A stretch of 21,855 nt of DNA from assembly GCF_051650185.1 (NCBI RefSeq), contig NZ_JBOFIN010000034.1, positions 1-21,855 on the forward strand, given 5' to 3'. Under the pieces are notes generated by a model. That model saw nothing but the letters and a program-made list of their open reading frames with translations, was not told the origin of the DNA and searched no databases. A program made the translations under genes and the position numbers. This DNA comes from Scandinavium sp051650185. Lineage in GTDB: Bacteria > Pseudomonadota > Gammaproteobacteria > Enterobacterales > Enterobacteriaceae. Shown here piece by piece: positions 6,246-13,701 of this stretch (positions within the stretch are counted from its first letter, which is position 1; each line of letters starts with the position of its first letter).

Positions 6246-7139
6246 TCAGGCGTGCGCCTGCAAAATATCGGCAATAAAAGCCTCCAGCGCTTCATTATGC
6301 GGGCGGTGGCGATTGAAAATCAGGCTGTGGGTGACGTCATAGCTGAAGGTATTCGGAGCGAGGATCACCATGTCACCGCGCTCCACCCACTGACGGGCAT
6401 AGTGCTGAGGCAGATAGCCGATGTGCGATCCGGCGAGGATCAAAAAGGCCACCGCTTCCATCTGATGGGCTGTCGCGGTGATAAGGGGTGGGGTCAGAGG
6501 GACTAAGTCAGAGGGCATCAGATAGCCTCGCTTGACCCACGAATAGCGCAGCAGGTCGTCGGCGGTGACGCCCTTCATCTGGCTGAGAGGATGGTCCTTG
6601 CCGCAGTAGACCGAAATTTTCTCCGTGAACAGATCGATATAGTGCAGGTTGCTGACCCGGTGGGCGATATAAGCGATCGCGACGTGAAGTTCGCCGTTAA
6701 TAATGGCCTGCTCAAGCTCAGTGGGGGATTTAATCACTATTTGCAGGCTGACGTCCTGATTGCGCTGGCTGAATCGTCTTAACGCCTGCACTATTTTTGC
6801 CTCTGGCAGCGTCAGGGTGCTGTCCAGCAGGCCAATAAACAGTTCACCGCATAATTTGCCTGAGAGGTTGTGAACCTGAAGAATAAAGGTGTCGAGGGTG
6901 GAAAAAAGCTGCTGGGTGTAATGCAGAATTTGCTTTCCCTCTTCGGTCAGCCTGAAGCCTTTTTTCCCTCGCTCGCAGAGCCGAAATCCCAGCCTTGTTT
7001 CCAGCGTCGCCATGCAGGTGCTGATGGCTGACTGACTCATATTCAGCGGTGCCTGGGCTGCGGAAAAACCGTTACTTCTGACAATCGTCAGAAATATTTG
7101 CAGCAGTCGGAGATCGATATTATGCAGGTTGCCGAGCAT
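6246..7139 (-). CDS. LysR-family transcriptional regulator
   Basis: This 297-residue protein has a classic LysR winged helix-turn-helix in residues 9-67: LRLLQIFLTIVRSNGFSAA, then NMSQSAIS as recognition helix, LETRLGFRLCERG and FRLTEEG. An effector-binding domain follows (SGKLCGELFIGLLDST starts the first Rossmann-like lobe, PTELEQAIINGELHVAIAY the second). The start ATG at 7139-7137 has GGGGGGAAG upstream; an in-frame extension to 7205 lacks a ribosome site. LysR proteins bind DNA as dimers or tetramers and respond to a small molecule from the pathway they control. It sits directly upstream of the carbamoyltransferase operon on the same strand and is the likely local regulator. It is also divergent from tctD, 264 bp away, so tctD cannot be excluded as a target. 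Confidence 0.9.
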   Translation of the reverse strand: MLGNLHNIDLRLLQIFLTIVRSNGFSAAQAPLNMSQSAISTCMATLETRLGFRLCERGKKGFRLTEEGKQILHYTQQLFSTLDTFILQVHNLSGKLCGELFIGLLDSTLTLPEAKIVQALRRFSQRNQDVSLQIVIKSPTELEQAIINGELHVAIAYIAHRVSNLHYIDLFTEKISVYCGKDHPLSQMKGVTADDLLRYSWVKRGYLMPSDLVPLTPPLITATAHQMEAVAFLILAGSHIGYLPQHYARQWVERGDMVILAPNTFSYDVTHSLIFNRHRPHNEALEAFIADILQAHA

Positions 7140-7364
7140 AGCTTCCCCCCTGATAGTCGTGAGAGAAATTAAATGCGTTTCCGGTGGGGCGGCCCTTATC
7201 CTCACATTTTCCGCTGCGGGTGGGTGTGACAGGGCCTGATGTTTTCATCGGGCCAAAGTCTTAAATAGCTTTTTAGCGGATGCCGCTCTGATTGTGTTAA
7301 GTAACCTGCAAATGGTGCGCGGTTATGTTGCAAAATTGTATCAAAAAAGCATGCTCATGCAGGA

Positions 7365-7382
7365 CGCTGGCAAACACCAGCG
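7365..7382 (+). other. Hairpin in the tctD leader
   Basis: CGCTGG (7365-7370) and CCAGCG (7377-7382) form a perfect 6-bp stem with a 6-nt loop, ending 6 nt before the strong tctD ribosome-binding site GAAGGAGAG (7389-7397). It could modulate translation start. The rest of the 7140-7403 gap should hold promoters for the divergent LysR and tctD genes, but no clear -35/-10 pair stands out. Confidence 0.4.
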
Positions 7383-7403
7383 AGTGCGAAGGAGAGAGCC
7401 GCA

Positions 7404-8078
7404 ATGCGACTACTACTGGCGGAAGATAACCGTGAGCTGGCCCACTGGCTGGAGAAAGCGCTGGTGCAGGGCGGATTCGCCGTGGATTGTGTTTTCGATG
7501 GCAAAGCCGCCGACCACCTTCTGCAAAGTGAAAGCTACGCCTTAGCCGTGCTGGATATCGGCATGCCAGGGCTGGATGGCCTGGAAGTGGTGCAACGCCT
7601 GCGAAAAAGAGGGCAAACGCTGCCGGTTCTGCTGCTGACGGCCCGCAGCGCCGTAGCGGAGCGGGTGATTGGCCTGAACGCCGGGGCCGATGACTATCTG
7701 CCTAAACCGTTTGAACTGGAAGAGCTGGATGCGAGGCTGCGAGCACTTCTGCGCCGCAGCGAAGGGCAGGTGCAGGAGAAGCAGCAGCTTGGCGAGCTTT
7801 CGCTGCATGACGATGGATATTTTTTACTGAAAGGGCAGGCGCTGGCGCTGACGCCCCGGGAACACGCTTTGCTGACTGTGCTGATGTATCGCCGCACGCG
7901 GCCCGTATCGCGCCAGCAGCTGTTCGAGCAGGTGTTCAGTCTTAACGATGATGTTAGCCCCGAAAGCATCGAACTCTATATCCACCGCTTACGCAAAAAG
8001 CTTCAGGAGAGTAACGTGCGGATCACCACGCTGCGCGGCCTGGGCTATGTGCTGGAGCGCGGTGATGAAGTGGCGTAA
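7404..8078 (+). CDS. tctD: TctD response regulator (OmpR/PhoB type)
   Basis: This 224-residue protein matches Salmonella TctD closely in recall, in length and along the whole chain. The receiver domain starts MRLLLAEDN with acidic residues 7-8, has the phospho-acceptor Asp51 in VLDIGMPG, Thr79 in LLLTARS and Lys101 in YLPKPFEL. The C-terminal winged helix (LTPREHALL...SPESIELYIHRLRKKL...RGLGYVLERG) binds DNA. In Salmonella the protein controls uptake of tricarboxylates through tctCBA. The start is fixed by GAAGGAGAG. It overlaps tctE by 14 bp, so the two are translationally coupled. The usual divergent tctCBA genes are not upstream; a LysR gene is there instead. Confidence 0.93.
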   Translation: MRLLLAEDNRELAHWLEKALVQGGFAVDCVFDGKAADHLLQSESYALAVLDIGMPGLDGLEVVQRLRKRGQTLPVLLLTARSAVAERVIGLNAGADDYLPKPFELEELDARLRALLRRSEGQVQEKQQLGELSLHDDGYFLLKGQALALTPREHALLTVLMYRRTRPVSRQQLFEQVFSLNDDVSPESIELYIHRLRKKLQESNVRITTLRGLGYVLERGDEVA

Positions 8079-9474
8079 ACCGCAGTCGCTCTATTCTCAG
8101 CTGCTGCTGTTTTTGGGCTTGCCGATGCTGCTGCTGTGGGCGCTCTCGGCGTTTAACAGCTACGTCAGTGCGCTTCAGGCGGCAACGCAGGCTTATGACC
8201 GCACGCTGCTTTCCTCGGCTCGCACGATTTCTGAAAGGCTCGAAGTCAGCGAGGGCAAGCTGAAGGTCAACGTGCCGTGGGTGGTGCTCGACAGCTTTGA
8301 GCTGAACATGAATGACCGCCTGTATTACAAAGTGGTCGACCCGACAGGAAAGGTGATTTCAGGCTATGGCGAGCTGCCCGCCATGCCCCCTTCGACTTCC
8401 CGAACGACACTCTATCCGGCACTGGCCTGGTTTTATCACACCCAATTTCACGGGCAGGCGATACGTGTGGCGAAGCTGTTGCAGCCCATCAACGAAGGCG
8501 GCATTACCGGCATGGCGGAGATTTATGTGGCGGAAACGCTGCAATCCCGTCGCTATCTGGCTCATCAACTCCTGCTTTCCTCGCTCACCACGCAGGGCCT
8601 GCTGGTTCTGCTTACGCTGATTCTGGCAGGCTGGCTGCTGCGTCGGGTATTACGGCCTATGCGGCGTCTTTCCGGGATAATGGTGCGCCGTGAACCCGGC
8701 TTGCTCACGCCCCTTCCGGAGCTTTTACCCTGGTCGGAAACTCGCTTATTGATAGTGGCGTTCAATCGCTATTTAGAGCGACTTCGCGCGCTGCTTTCCC
8801 GCCAGGAGCGCTTCAGCGCAGATGCTTCTCATCAGCTCAAAACCCCGCTGGCGATCCTCAAGACGCAGGTGTCTGTGGCGTTAGCAAGCCAGGATCCGCA
8901 GGCGTGACGCGAGAGTCTGCAAGGCATGAGCGCCACGCTGGATAACACGATTTCGCTGACTGAGCGCTTATTGCAGCTTTCCACCGTGAAGCGGAAAGAG
9001 CAGGGCGATCGTCAGTTCGCGGCAGTGGATTTGCGAGAGACAGTGCAGCAATCTTGCTTTTCCCGCCTGGCTCAGGCCAGAAGCAAACAGATTGATTTGG
9101 GCTACGAAGGCGAGCAACAAGCTGTTCTGGTGGAAGGTGATGCGCTGCTGCTGGGCGAACTGTGCGCCAATCTGCTGGATAACGCGCTGAAATACACGCC
9201 TGCGGGCGGTACGGTGACCGTCAGTCTGCAGAGAGAGGGCGATGCGGTGTTGCTGGACGTGGAAGACAGCGGGCCTGGCATTGAAGACGGGCAGACGGCT
9301 CAGGCGCTGCAACCGTTCCAGCGGCTCGATAACGTGGGGGATGCCGTTGGCGCAGGGCTGGGTCTGGCGTTGGTGAACGATATCGCCCGATTGCATCGCT
9401 CTCATCCTCAGCTGAGCCGCAGCGAAGCATTAGGCGGGCTTCGGGTCCGAATTCGTTTTCTGTTGGCAAAGTAG
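8065..9474 (+). pseudogene. tctE: tctE sensor histidine kinase, interrupted by in-frame TGA
   Basis: The full frame would encode about 469 residues of TctE, the membrane sensor partner of TctD. A first membrane segment lies at about 12-30, followed by a periplasmic sensor, a second segment near 171-192, then the phospho-acceptor His256 in SADASHQLKTPLA. Codon 281 is TGA (8905-8907), in the context DPQA-stop-RESLQGMS, where relatives have Trp (TGG), so one base change explains it. Past the stop the frame is intact to 9474 with the N-box (LCANLLDNALKY), DVEDSGPGIE and GAGLGLALVNDIARLH of the ATPase domain. The first product would keep His256 but lose ATP binding. Restart at ATG 8926 could give a separate 182-residue piece. 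Probably inactive, barring sequencing error or stop read-through. Confidence 0.85.
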
Positions 9475-9493
9475 TCCCTGCCGGGGACTGTTT
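9473..9493 (+). terminator. Weak terminator-like hairpin after tctE
   Basis: AGTCCC (9473-9478) and GGGACT (9484-9489) form a 6-bp stem that includes the last bases of the tctE stop codon, followed by GTTTC. The U-tract is short, so termination would be weak. It fits the end of the tctDE operon ahead of yfaZ. Confidence 0.4.
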
Positions 9494-9541
9494 CAGGTAG
9501 CAACTGGTTACACTCCTGTTGCAAATCGCCCTTTTAGTTCA

Positions 9542-9569
9542 TTGATTCTTGTGCGTTCACCAGTACAAT
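9542..9569 (+). promoter_or_regulatory. Sigma-70-like promoter for yfaZ
   Basis: TTGATT (9542-9547) and TACAAT (9564-9569) are separated by 16 bp. Each is close to the consensus: -35 matches 4 of 6 and -10 matches 5 of 6. A transcript would start near 9576 and leave a leader of about 45 nt before the yfaZ ATG. Confidence 0.55.
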
Positions 9570-9620
9570 TCAGCCGTTTTGGGGATATTTATCACTAATT
9601 GTTTGCTGGAACGTTAAAAA

Positions 9621-10163
9621 ATGAAAAAAAGTATTATGTCAGGCCTGTTCGGGCTGCTGTTTGTGTCAGCAGCGGCGAACGCAATCAGCATCAGCGGTCA
9701 GGCGGGTGAGCACTTCACCAACCTGGGCGTCGGTTTTGGAACGGAATCTACTGGTCTTGCTCTGAGCGGTGACTGGACGCACAGCGACAATGACGGCGAT
9801 GTTGCCGGGATTGGCGTTGGCCTGAACATTCCACTGGGGCCTTTCATCGCCACGGTCGGCGGTAAAGGGATTTACACCAATCCAAACGATGGCGATGAAG
9901 GTTACGCGGCGGCGGTTGGCGGTGGTTTGCAGTGGAAAATTGGCGACAGCTTCCGTCTGTTCGGTAATTACTACTACTCTCCGGATTCGCTCTCCAGCGG
10001 TATCGAAAGCTATCAGGAAGCCAATGCGGGCGGCAGCTGGACCATCATGCGTCCTATCAGCATCGAAGCCGGTTACCGTTACCTCAACCTGGCGGGCAAA
10101 GATGGCAATCGTGATAACACCATTGCCGATGGCCCGTACGTTGGCGTAAGCGCGGCCTTCTGA
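9621..10163 (+). CDS. yfaZ: YfaZ outer-membrane protein
   Basis: This 180-residue protein closely matches enterobacterial YfaZ. It starts with the signal peptide MKKSIMSGLFGLLFVSAAANA, cleaved before ISISGQAGEHF. The mature chain has alternating short strands rich in Gly, Asn and aromatics (ATVGGKGIYTNPNDGDEGYAAAVGGG, LFGNYYYSPDSLSSGIESYQEANAGG, EAGYRYLNLAG) and ends in the C-terminal aromatic (VSAAF) expected of a beta-barrel recognised by the BAM machinery. It is therefore a small outer-membrane beta-barrel, with no established substrate. It has its own promoter and terminator and forms a single-gene unit between tctE and yfaY. Confidence 0.93.
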   Translation: MKKSIMSGLFGLLFVSAAANAISISGQAGEHFTNLGVGFGTESTGLALSGDWTHSDNDGDVAGIGVGLNIPLGPFIATVGGKGIYTNPNDGDEGYAAAVGGGLQWKIGDSFRLFGNYYYSPDSLSSGIESYQEANAGGSWTIMRPISIEAGYRYLNLAGKDGNRDNTIADGPYVGVSAAF

Positions 10164-10169
10164 TCCTCT

Positions 10170-10199
10170 GGCGCGGCATCCGTCGCGCCTGTTTTCCCT
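10170..10199 (+). terminator. Intrinsic terminator of yfaZ
   Basis: GGCGCG (10170-10175) and CGCGCC (10184-10189) form a GC-only 6-bp stem with an 8-nt loop, followed by TGTTTTCCCTTT. It starts 6 bp after the yfaZ stop. Confidence 0.7.
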
Positions 10200-10214
10200 T
10201 TCCCCTCACTCCGC

Positions 10215-10220
10215 TATAGT
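10215..10220 (+). promoter_or_regulatory. Candidate -10 box for yfaY
   Basis: TATAGT differs from TATAAT at one base and lies 28 bp before the yfaY ATG, downstream of the yfaZ terminator. The hexamer 17 bp upstream (TTTTCC) is a poor -35, so the promoter would be weak or activator-dependent. Confidence 0.35.
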
Positions 10221-10248
10221 AAATCGTCCTCTTCTTCAGGAGAAAACG

Positions 10249-11448
10249 ATGATAAACGTGGAGATGCTGTCCACTGGCGACGAAGTGCTGCACGGTCAAA
10301 TTATTGACACCAATGCGGCGTGGCTTGCCGATTATTTCTTTAATCAGGGATTACCACTAACCCGACGCAATACCGTCGGTGACAGCCTTGAGTCACTGGT
10401 TTCTGTTCTGCGTGAACGCAGCCAATTTGCAGATATTCTGATCGTCAACGGCGGTCTTGGGCCGACCAGCGACGATCTCAGTGCGCTCGCAGCGGCAACC
10501 GCAAAAGGCGAAGGGCTGGTACTGCACGAAGAGTGGCTCAGCCATATGGAACGGTTCTTCACTGAACGTGGCAGAGTAATGGCGCCGAGCAATCGCAAAC
10601 AGGCCGAAATCCCAGCCAGCGCCGAGCTCATCGACAACCCTGTCGGCACCGCCTGCGGTTTCGCGGTAAAGCTCAATCGCTGCCTGATGTTCTTCACGCC
10701 GGGCGTGCCTTCCGAGTTTAAAGTGATGGTGGCACAAGAGATTGTTCCGCGCCTGCGCGAACGCTTCACGCTGCCGGAACCGCCGCTGTGCCTGCGTTTG
10801 ACCACCTTTGGCCGTTCTGAAAGCGACCTCGCCCAGAGCCTGGACCCGCTGGAGCTGCCGCCGGGCGTGACCATGGGCTACCGCTCGTCGATGCCCATTA
10901 TTGAACTCAAACTTACCGGGCCGGCTTCTGAGAAAGAAGCGATGCTGAAGCTGTGGCCGGAAGTGCAGCGGGTGGCGGGTGAAAGCCTGATTTTTGAAGG
11001 CACGGAAGGATTAGCCGCGCAAATCTCCCGCCAGTTGCAGGAACGGAAACTGGGGTTAACGCTGAGCGAGCAATTCACGTCCGGGTTGATTGCTTTACAG
11101 CTTGGCCGCGAAAGCGCACCGCTGCTGGCAAGCGAAGTTGTGCCTTCGCAGGAAGAAACTCTGGCGCAGACGGCGCACTGGATTGCGGAACGCCGCACCA
11201 AACATTTCGCCGCGCTGGCGCTGGCCGTGAGCGGTTTTGAGCAGGAGCATCTTAACTTTGCGCTGTCGACGCCGGAAGGCACCCATGCGCTGCGGGTGAA
11301 GTTCAATACCTCTCGCCATAGTCTGCAAACCCGGCAAGAAGTGTGCGCCATGATGGCGCTTAACATTCTGCGCCGCTGGTTAAATGGTAAGCCGATTGCC
11401 AGCGATCACGGCTGGATTAACGTCGTCGAGAGTTTGTTCCTGCCGTAA
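10249..11448 (+). CDS. yfaY: YfaY, CinA-like protein with degenerate PncC domain
   Basis: This 399-residue protein is YfaY by close match and length. Residues 1-170 form a MoaB/MogA-like domain (MLSTGDEVLHGQIIDTNA, LIVNGGLGPTSDD, FFTPGVPSEF), the fold that in CinA proteins acts as an ADP-ribose or NAD-breakdown pyrophosphatase. The C-terminal part, from about 245, aligns with nicotinamide-nucleotide amidase PncC, but the ESCTGG catalytic motif reads EQFTSG here and SGIAGPDGG reads SGFEQEHLN. Amidase activity is therefore unlikely. The start follows AGGAG. It lies alone between yfaZ and rhmR. The precise physiological role of YfaY is not known to me. Confidence 0.9.
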   Translation: MINVEMLSTGDEVLHGQIIDTNAAWLADYFFNQGLPLTRRNTVGDSLESLVSVLRERSQFADILIVNGGLGPTSDDLSALAAATAKGEGLVLHEEWLSHMERFFTERGRVMAPSNRKQAEIPASAELIDNPVGTACGFAVKLNRCLMFFTPGVPSEFKVMVAQEIVPRLRERFTLPEPPLCLRLTTFGRSESDLAQSLDPLELPPGVTMGYRSSMPIIELKLTGPASEKEAMLKLWPEVQRVAGESLIFEGTEGLAAQISRQLQERKLGLTLSEQFTSGLIALQLGRESAPLLASEVVPSQEETLAQTAHWIAERRTKHFAALALAVSGFEQEHLNFALSTPEGTHALRVKFNTSRHSLQTRQEVCAMMALNILRRWLNGKPIASDHGWINVVESLFLP

Positions 11449-11458
11449 TCTTTTGTTG

Positions 11459-11480
11459 GCGTGTCGGGTCTCCGGCACGC
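11459..11480 (+). terminator. Hairpin after yfaY, no U-tract
   Basis: GCGTGTCGG (11459-11467) pairs with CCGGCACGC (11472-11480) over 9 bp with one G-U pair and a GTCT loop, beginning 11 bp after the yfaY stop. No T-run follows, so termination would be Rho-assisted, or the hairpin may protect the mRNA 3' end. Confidence 0.45.
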
Positions 11481-11575
11481 TGACAGTCCAGCCCGTTGTA
11501 CTTCTCAGAAATTATTCCGTGCGCTGGCTCCCATTTTAATCTCAGAAAATGTTCAACTTACTGGACGCCCGCCAG

Positions 11576-11660
11576 ACTTTGACCGCCTTCACACTTTGAC
11601 TTGCCGCCAGCCGTAACACTGATTCCAGTATTCAGGATTGGAGTCCAGCATGTTGGAATC
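11576..11660 (+). promoter_or_regulatory. Repeated sites upstream of and across the rhmR start
   Basis: ACTTTGAC occurs at 11576-11583 and again at 11593-11600. Then GATTCCA (11621-11627) forms inverted repeats with TGGAGTC (11639-11645, one mismatch) and TGGAATC (11654-11660, perfect), the last lying inside the first codons of rhmR. IclR regulators bind palindromic sites of about this size and often repress their own gene, so these are candidate RhmR operators. A TTGACT at 11596-11601 may serve as -35, but no convincing -10 is seen. Confidence 0.35.
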
Positions 11661-12432
11661 AAGCAAAGTCCCCGCGTTGACCCGCGCGATTGAAATCCTC
11701 GACCTGATTGGTCGGATTGGCCCTTGCAGCGCCGCGACGATCATCGACGAACTCGGCATTCCCAAAAGCACCGCTTACTTGCTGCTGGGTGAACTGAAGA
11801 AGCAGCGATTTCTGCGTATCGATAACCGCGATAACTATTGTCTGTGGACCCGACTGGTCGAACTGGCTGGGCACGCCCTTGGCAAAATGGACTTGCGTGA
11901 ACTGGCGCGCCCGCGCCTGACGCAGCTGATGGACGAGTGCGGGTTGCTGTGTCATCTCGGTATCATCGATAACCAGAACGCCTACTACATCCTCAAAATT
12001 GAGTCCTCCTCCACCATCAGCGTGCGTTCCCATGAGGGCAAAAGCCTTTCGCTTAACCGTTCAGGGATTGGCAAATGTCTGTTGGCGTGGCAGCCCGAGA
12101 GCGTTCAGAGCGCCATCATTGCGACCCTCGACTGGCATCAGGCCACGCCAACCACACTCACCACGCCGCAGGCCCTGCAGCAGGAACTCGCCCGCATTCG
12201 CGCCAGAGGCTGGAGCTTTGATAACGGCGAAGATTATCCCGATGTGCGCTGCGTGGCTGCCCCTGTATTCAACGCCAGCAATGAGCTGACGGCGGCGATT
12301 TCCGTGGTCGGTACCCGGCTGCAAATCAATGACGACAATCGCGATTACCTCGCGGGTAAAGCCATTGCCTGCGCGAAAGATATTTCACGTCTGTTGGGGT
12401 GGAAAAGCCCCCTCGAATTGCAAGCTTCATAA
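11650..12432 (+). CDS. rhmR: RhmR (YfaX), IclR-family regulator of rhamnonate use
   Basis: This 260-residue protein is the same length as E. coli YfaX. The N-terminal winged helix (PALTRAIEILDLIGRIG, AATIIDELGIPKSTAYLLLGEL) binds DNA. The C-terminal IclR effector domain runs through LCHLGIIDNQNAYYILKIES, SLSLNRSGIGKCLLAW and DVRCVAAPVFNASNELTAAISVVG. I chose ATG 11650 over the in-frame TTG at 11638, because GGAG at 11640-11643 is correctly spaced for it and the length then equals the family. It lies 13 bp upstream of rhmD on the same strand and probably heads the rhm operon. Its effector is presumably L-rhamnonate or a downstream keto-deoxy acid; that is inferred. Confidence 0.9.
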   Translation: MLESSKVPALTRAIEILDLIGRIGPCSAATIIDELGIPKSTAYLLLGELKKQRFLRIDNRDNYCLWTRLVELAGHALGKMDLRELARPRLTQLMDECGLLCHLGIIDNQNAYYILKIESSSTISVRSHEGKSLSLNRSGIGKCLLAWQPESVQSAIIATLDWHQATPTTLTTPQALQQELARIRARGWSFDNGEDYPDVRCVAAPVFNASNELTAAISVVGTRLQINDDNRDYLAGKAIACAKDISRLLGWKSPLELQAS

Positions 12433-12445
12433 CAAGGAGAACATC

Positions 12446-13651
12446 ATGACCTTACCGAAAATTAAACACGTCCGGGCCTGGTTTGTGGGTGGCGCAACGG
12501 CTGAAAAGGGCGCGGGCGGCGGTGATTATCACGACCAGGGCGCGAATCACTGGATTGACGATCACATCGCCACCCCAATGAGCAAATACAGCCAGTATGA
12601 ACAATCCCGGCAGTCGTTTGGCATTAACGTGCTGGGCACGCTGATTGTTGAAGTCGAAGCGGAAAACGGGCAAACCGGGTTTGCTGTCTCCACCGCAGGT
12701 GAGATGGGCTGCTTCATTGTTGAAAAGCACCTGAATCGCTTTATCGAGGGCAAATGCGTCAGTGATATCAAGCTTATCCACGACCAGATGCTGAATGCGA
12801 CCATGTTCTACTCCGGTTCGGGCGGCCTGGTGATGAACACTATTTCCTGCGTGGATCTGGCGCTGTGGGATCTGTTCGGCAAAGTCACCGGGCTCCCCGT
12901 GTACAAGCTGCTGGGGGGTGCAGTCCGCGATGAAATTCAGTTCTATGCCACGGGTGCTCGTCCGGATCTGGCAAAAGAGATGGGCTTTATTGGCGGGAAA
13001 ATGCCGACCCATTACGGCCCGCATGACGGCGATGCTGGCATTCGTAAAGATGCGGCGATGGTGGCGGAATACCGTGAGAAGTGTGGCCCGGATTTCTGGC
13101 TGATGCTCGATTGCTGGATGAGCCAGGACGTGAACTACGCCACGAAGCTCGCCCACGCCTGTGCGCCGCACAACCTGAAGTGGATTGAGGAATGCCTGCC
13201 GCCACAGCAGTACGAAGGCTACCGCGAACTGAAGCGCAATGCGCCAGCGGGAATGATGGTGACCAGCGGGGAGCACCACGGCACCGTGCAGTCTTTCCGC
13301 ACGCTTTCCGAAACGGGCATCGACATTATGCAGCCGGATGTCGGCTGGTGCGGCGGGTTAACCACCCTGGTGGAGATCGCCGCCATTGCGAAATCTCGCG
13401 GCCAGCTGGTGGTGCCGCACGGTTCATCGGTGTATTCGCATCACGCTGTTATCACTTTCACCAACACGCCGTTCAGCGAGTTCCTGATGACCAGCCCGGA
13501 TTGTTCAACGCTGCGTCCTCAGTTCGACCCGATCCTGCTGGATGAACCGGTGCCGGTGAACGGTCGGATGCACAAGAGCGTGCTGGATAAGCCTGGGTTT
13601 GGCGTAGAGCTGAACCGCGACTGCAATCTGAAACGTCCTTATAGCCACTAA
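12446..13651 (+). CDS. rhmD: L-rhamnonate dehydratase RhmD (YfaW)
   Basis: This 401-residue enzyme of the enolase superfamily (mandelate racemase subgroup) removes water from L-rhamnonate to give 2-keto-3-deoxy-L-rhamnonate. The Mg2+ ligands are visible as Asp222 (LMLDCWMSQ), Glu248 (WIEECLPP) and Glu276 (TSGEHHG), and the acid-base histidine as His325 (VVPHGSSVYSHH). The N-terminal capping region GGGDYHDQGANHWIDDHIATPMS is split around characteristic His residues that contact substrate. Length equals E. coli RhmD. The start follows AAGGAG at 12434-12439; upstream in-frame codons overlap rhmR. It is followed after 50 bp, containing a strong hairpin, by rhmT. Confidence 0.96.
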   Translation: MTLPKIKHVRAWFVGGATAEKGAGGGDYHDQGANHWIDDHIATPMSKYSQYEQSRQSFGINVLGTLIVEVEAENGQTGFAVSTAGEMGCFIVEKHLNRFIEGKCVSDIKLIHDQMLNATMFYSGSGGLVMNTISCVDLALWDLFGKVTGLPVYKLLGGAVRDEIQFYATGARPDLAKEMGFIGGKMPTHYGPHDGDAGIRKDAAMVAEYREKCGPDFWLMLDCWMSQDVNYATKLAHACAPHNLKWIEECLPPQQYEGYRELKRNAPAGMMVTSGEHHGTVQSFRTLSETGIDIMQPDVGWCGGLTTLVEIAAIAKSRGQLVVPHGSSVYSHHAVITFTNTPFSEFLMTSPDCSTLRPQFDPILLDEPVPVNGRMHKSVLDKPGFGVELNRDCNLKRPYSH

Positions 13652-13653
13652 AC

Positions 13654-13682
13654 CTGCTGCGCCGCGGGTAGCCGTGGAGCAG
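13654..13682 (+). other. Strong bulged hairpin between rhmD and rhmT
   Basis: CTGCT (13654-13658) pairs with AGCAG (13678-13682); above a 3-nt bulge (GCG), CCGCGG (13662-13667) pairs with CCGTGG (13672-13677) with one G-U, closed by a GTAG tetraloop. It starts 3 bp after the rhmD stop and ends before the rhmT ribosome site GAGGAT. There is no U-run, so an expression-tuning or mRNA-processing role is more likely than termination. Confidence 0.55.
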
Positions 13683-13701
13683 ATCTCCTGAGGATAACGC
13701 A

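Noticed and set aside
8905..8907. TGA in tctE as selenocysteine or programmed read-through
   Set aside because: Relatives have Trp here, no selenocysteine-type hairpin stands out just downstream, and the position is not redox-active. A point mutation is simpler.
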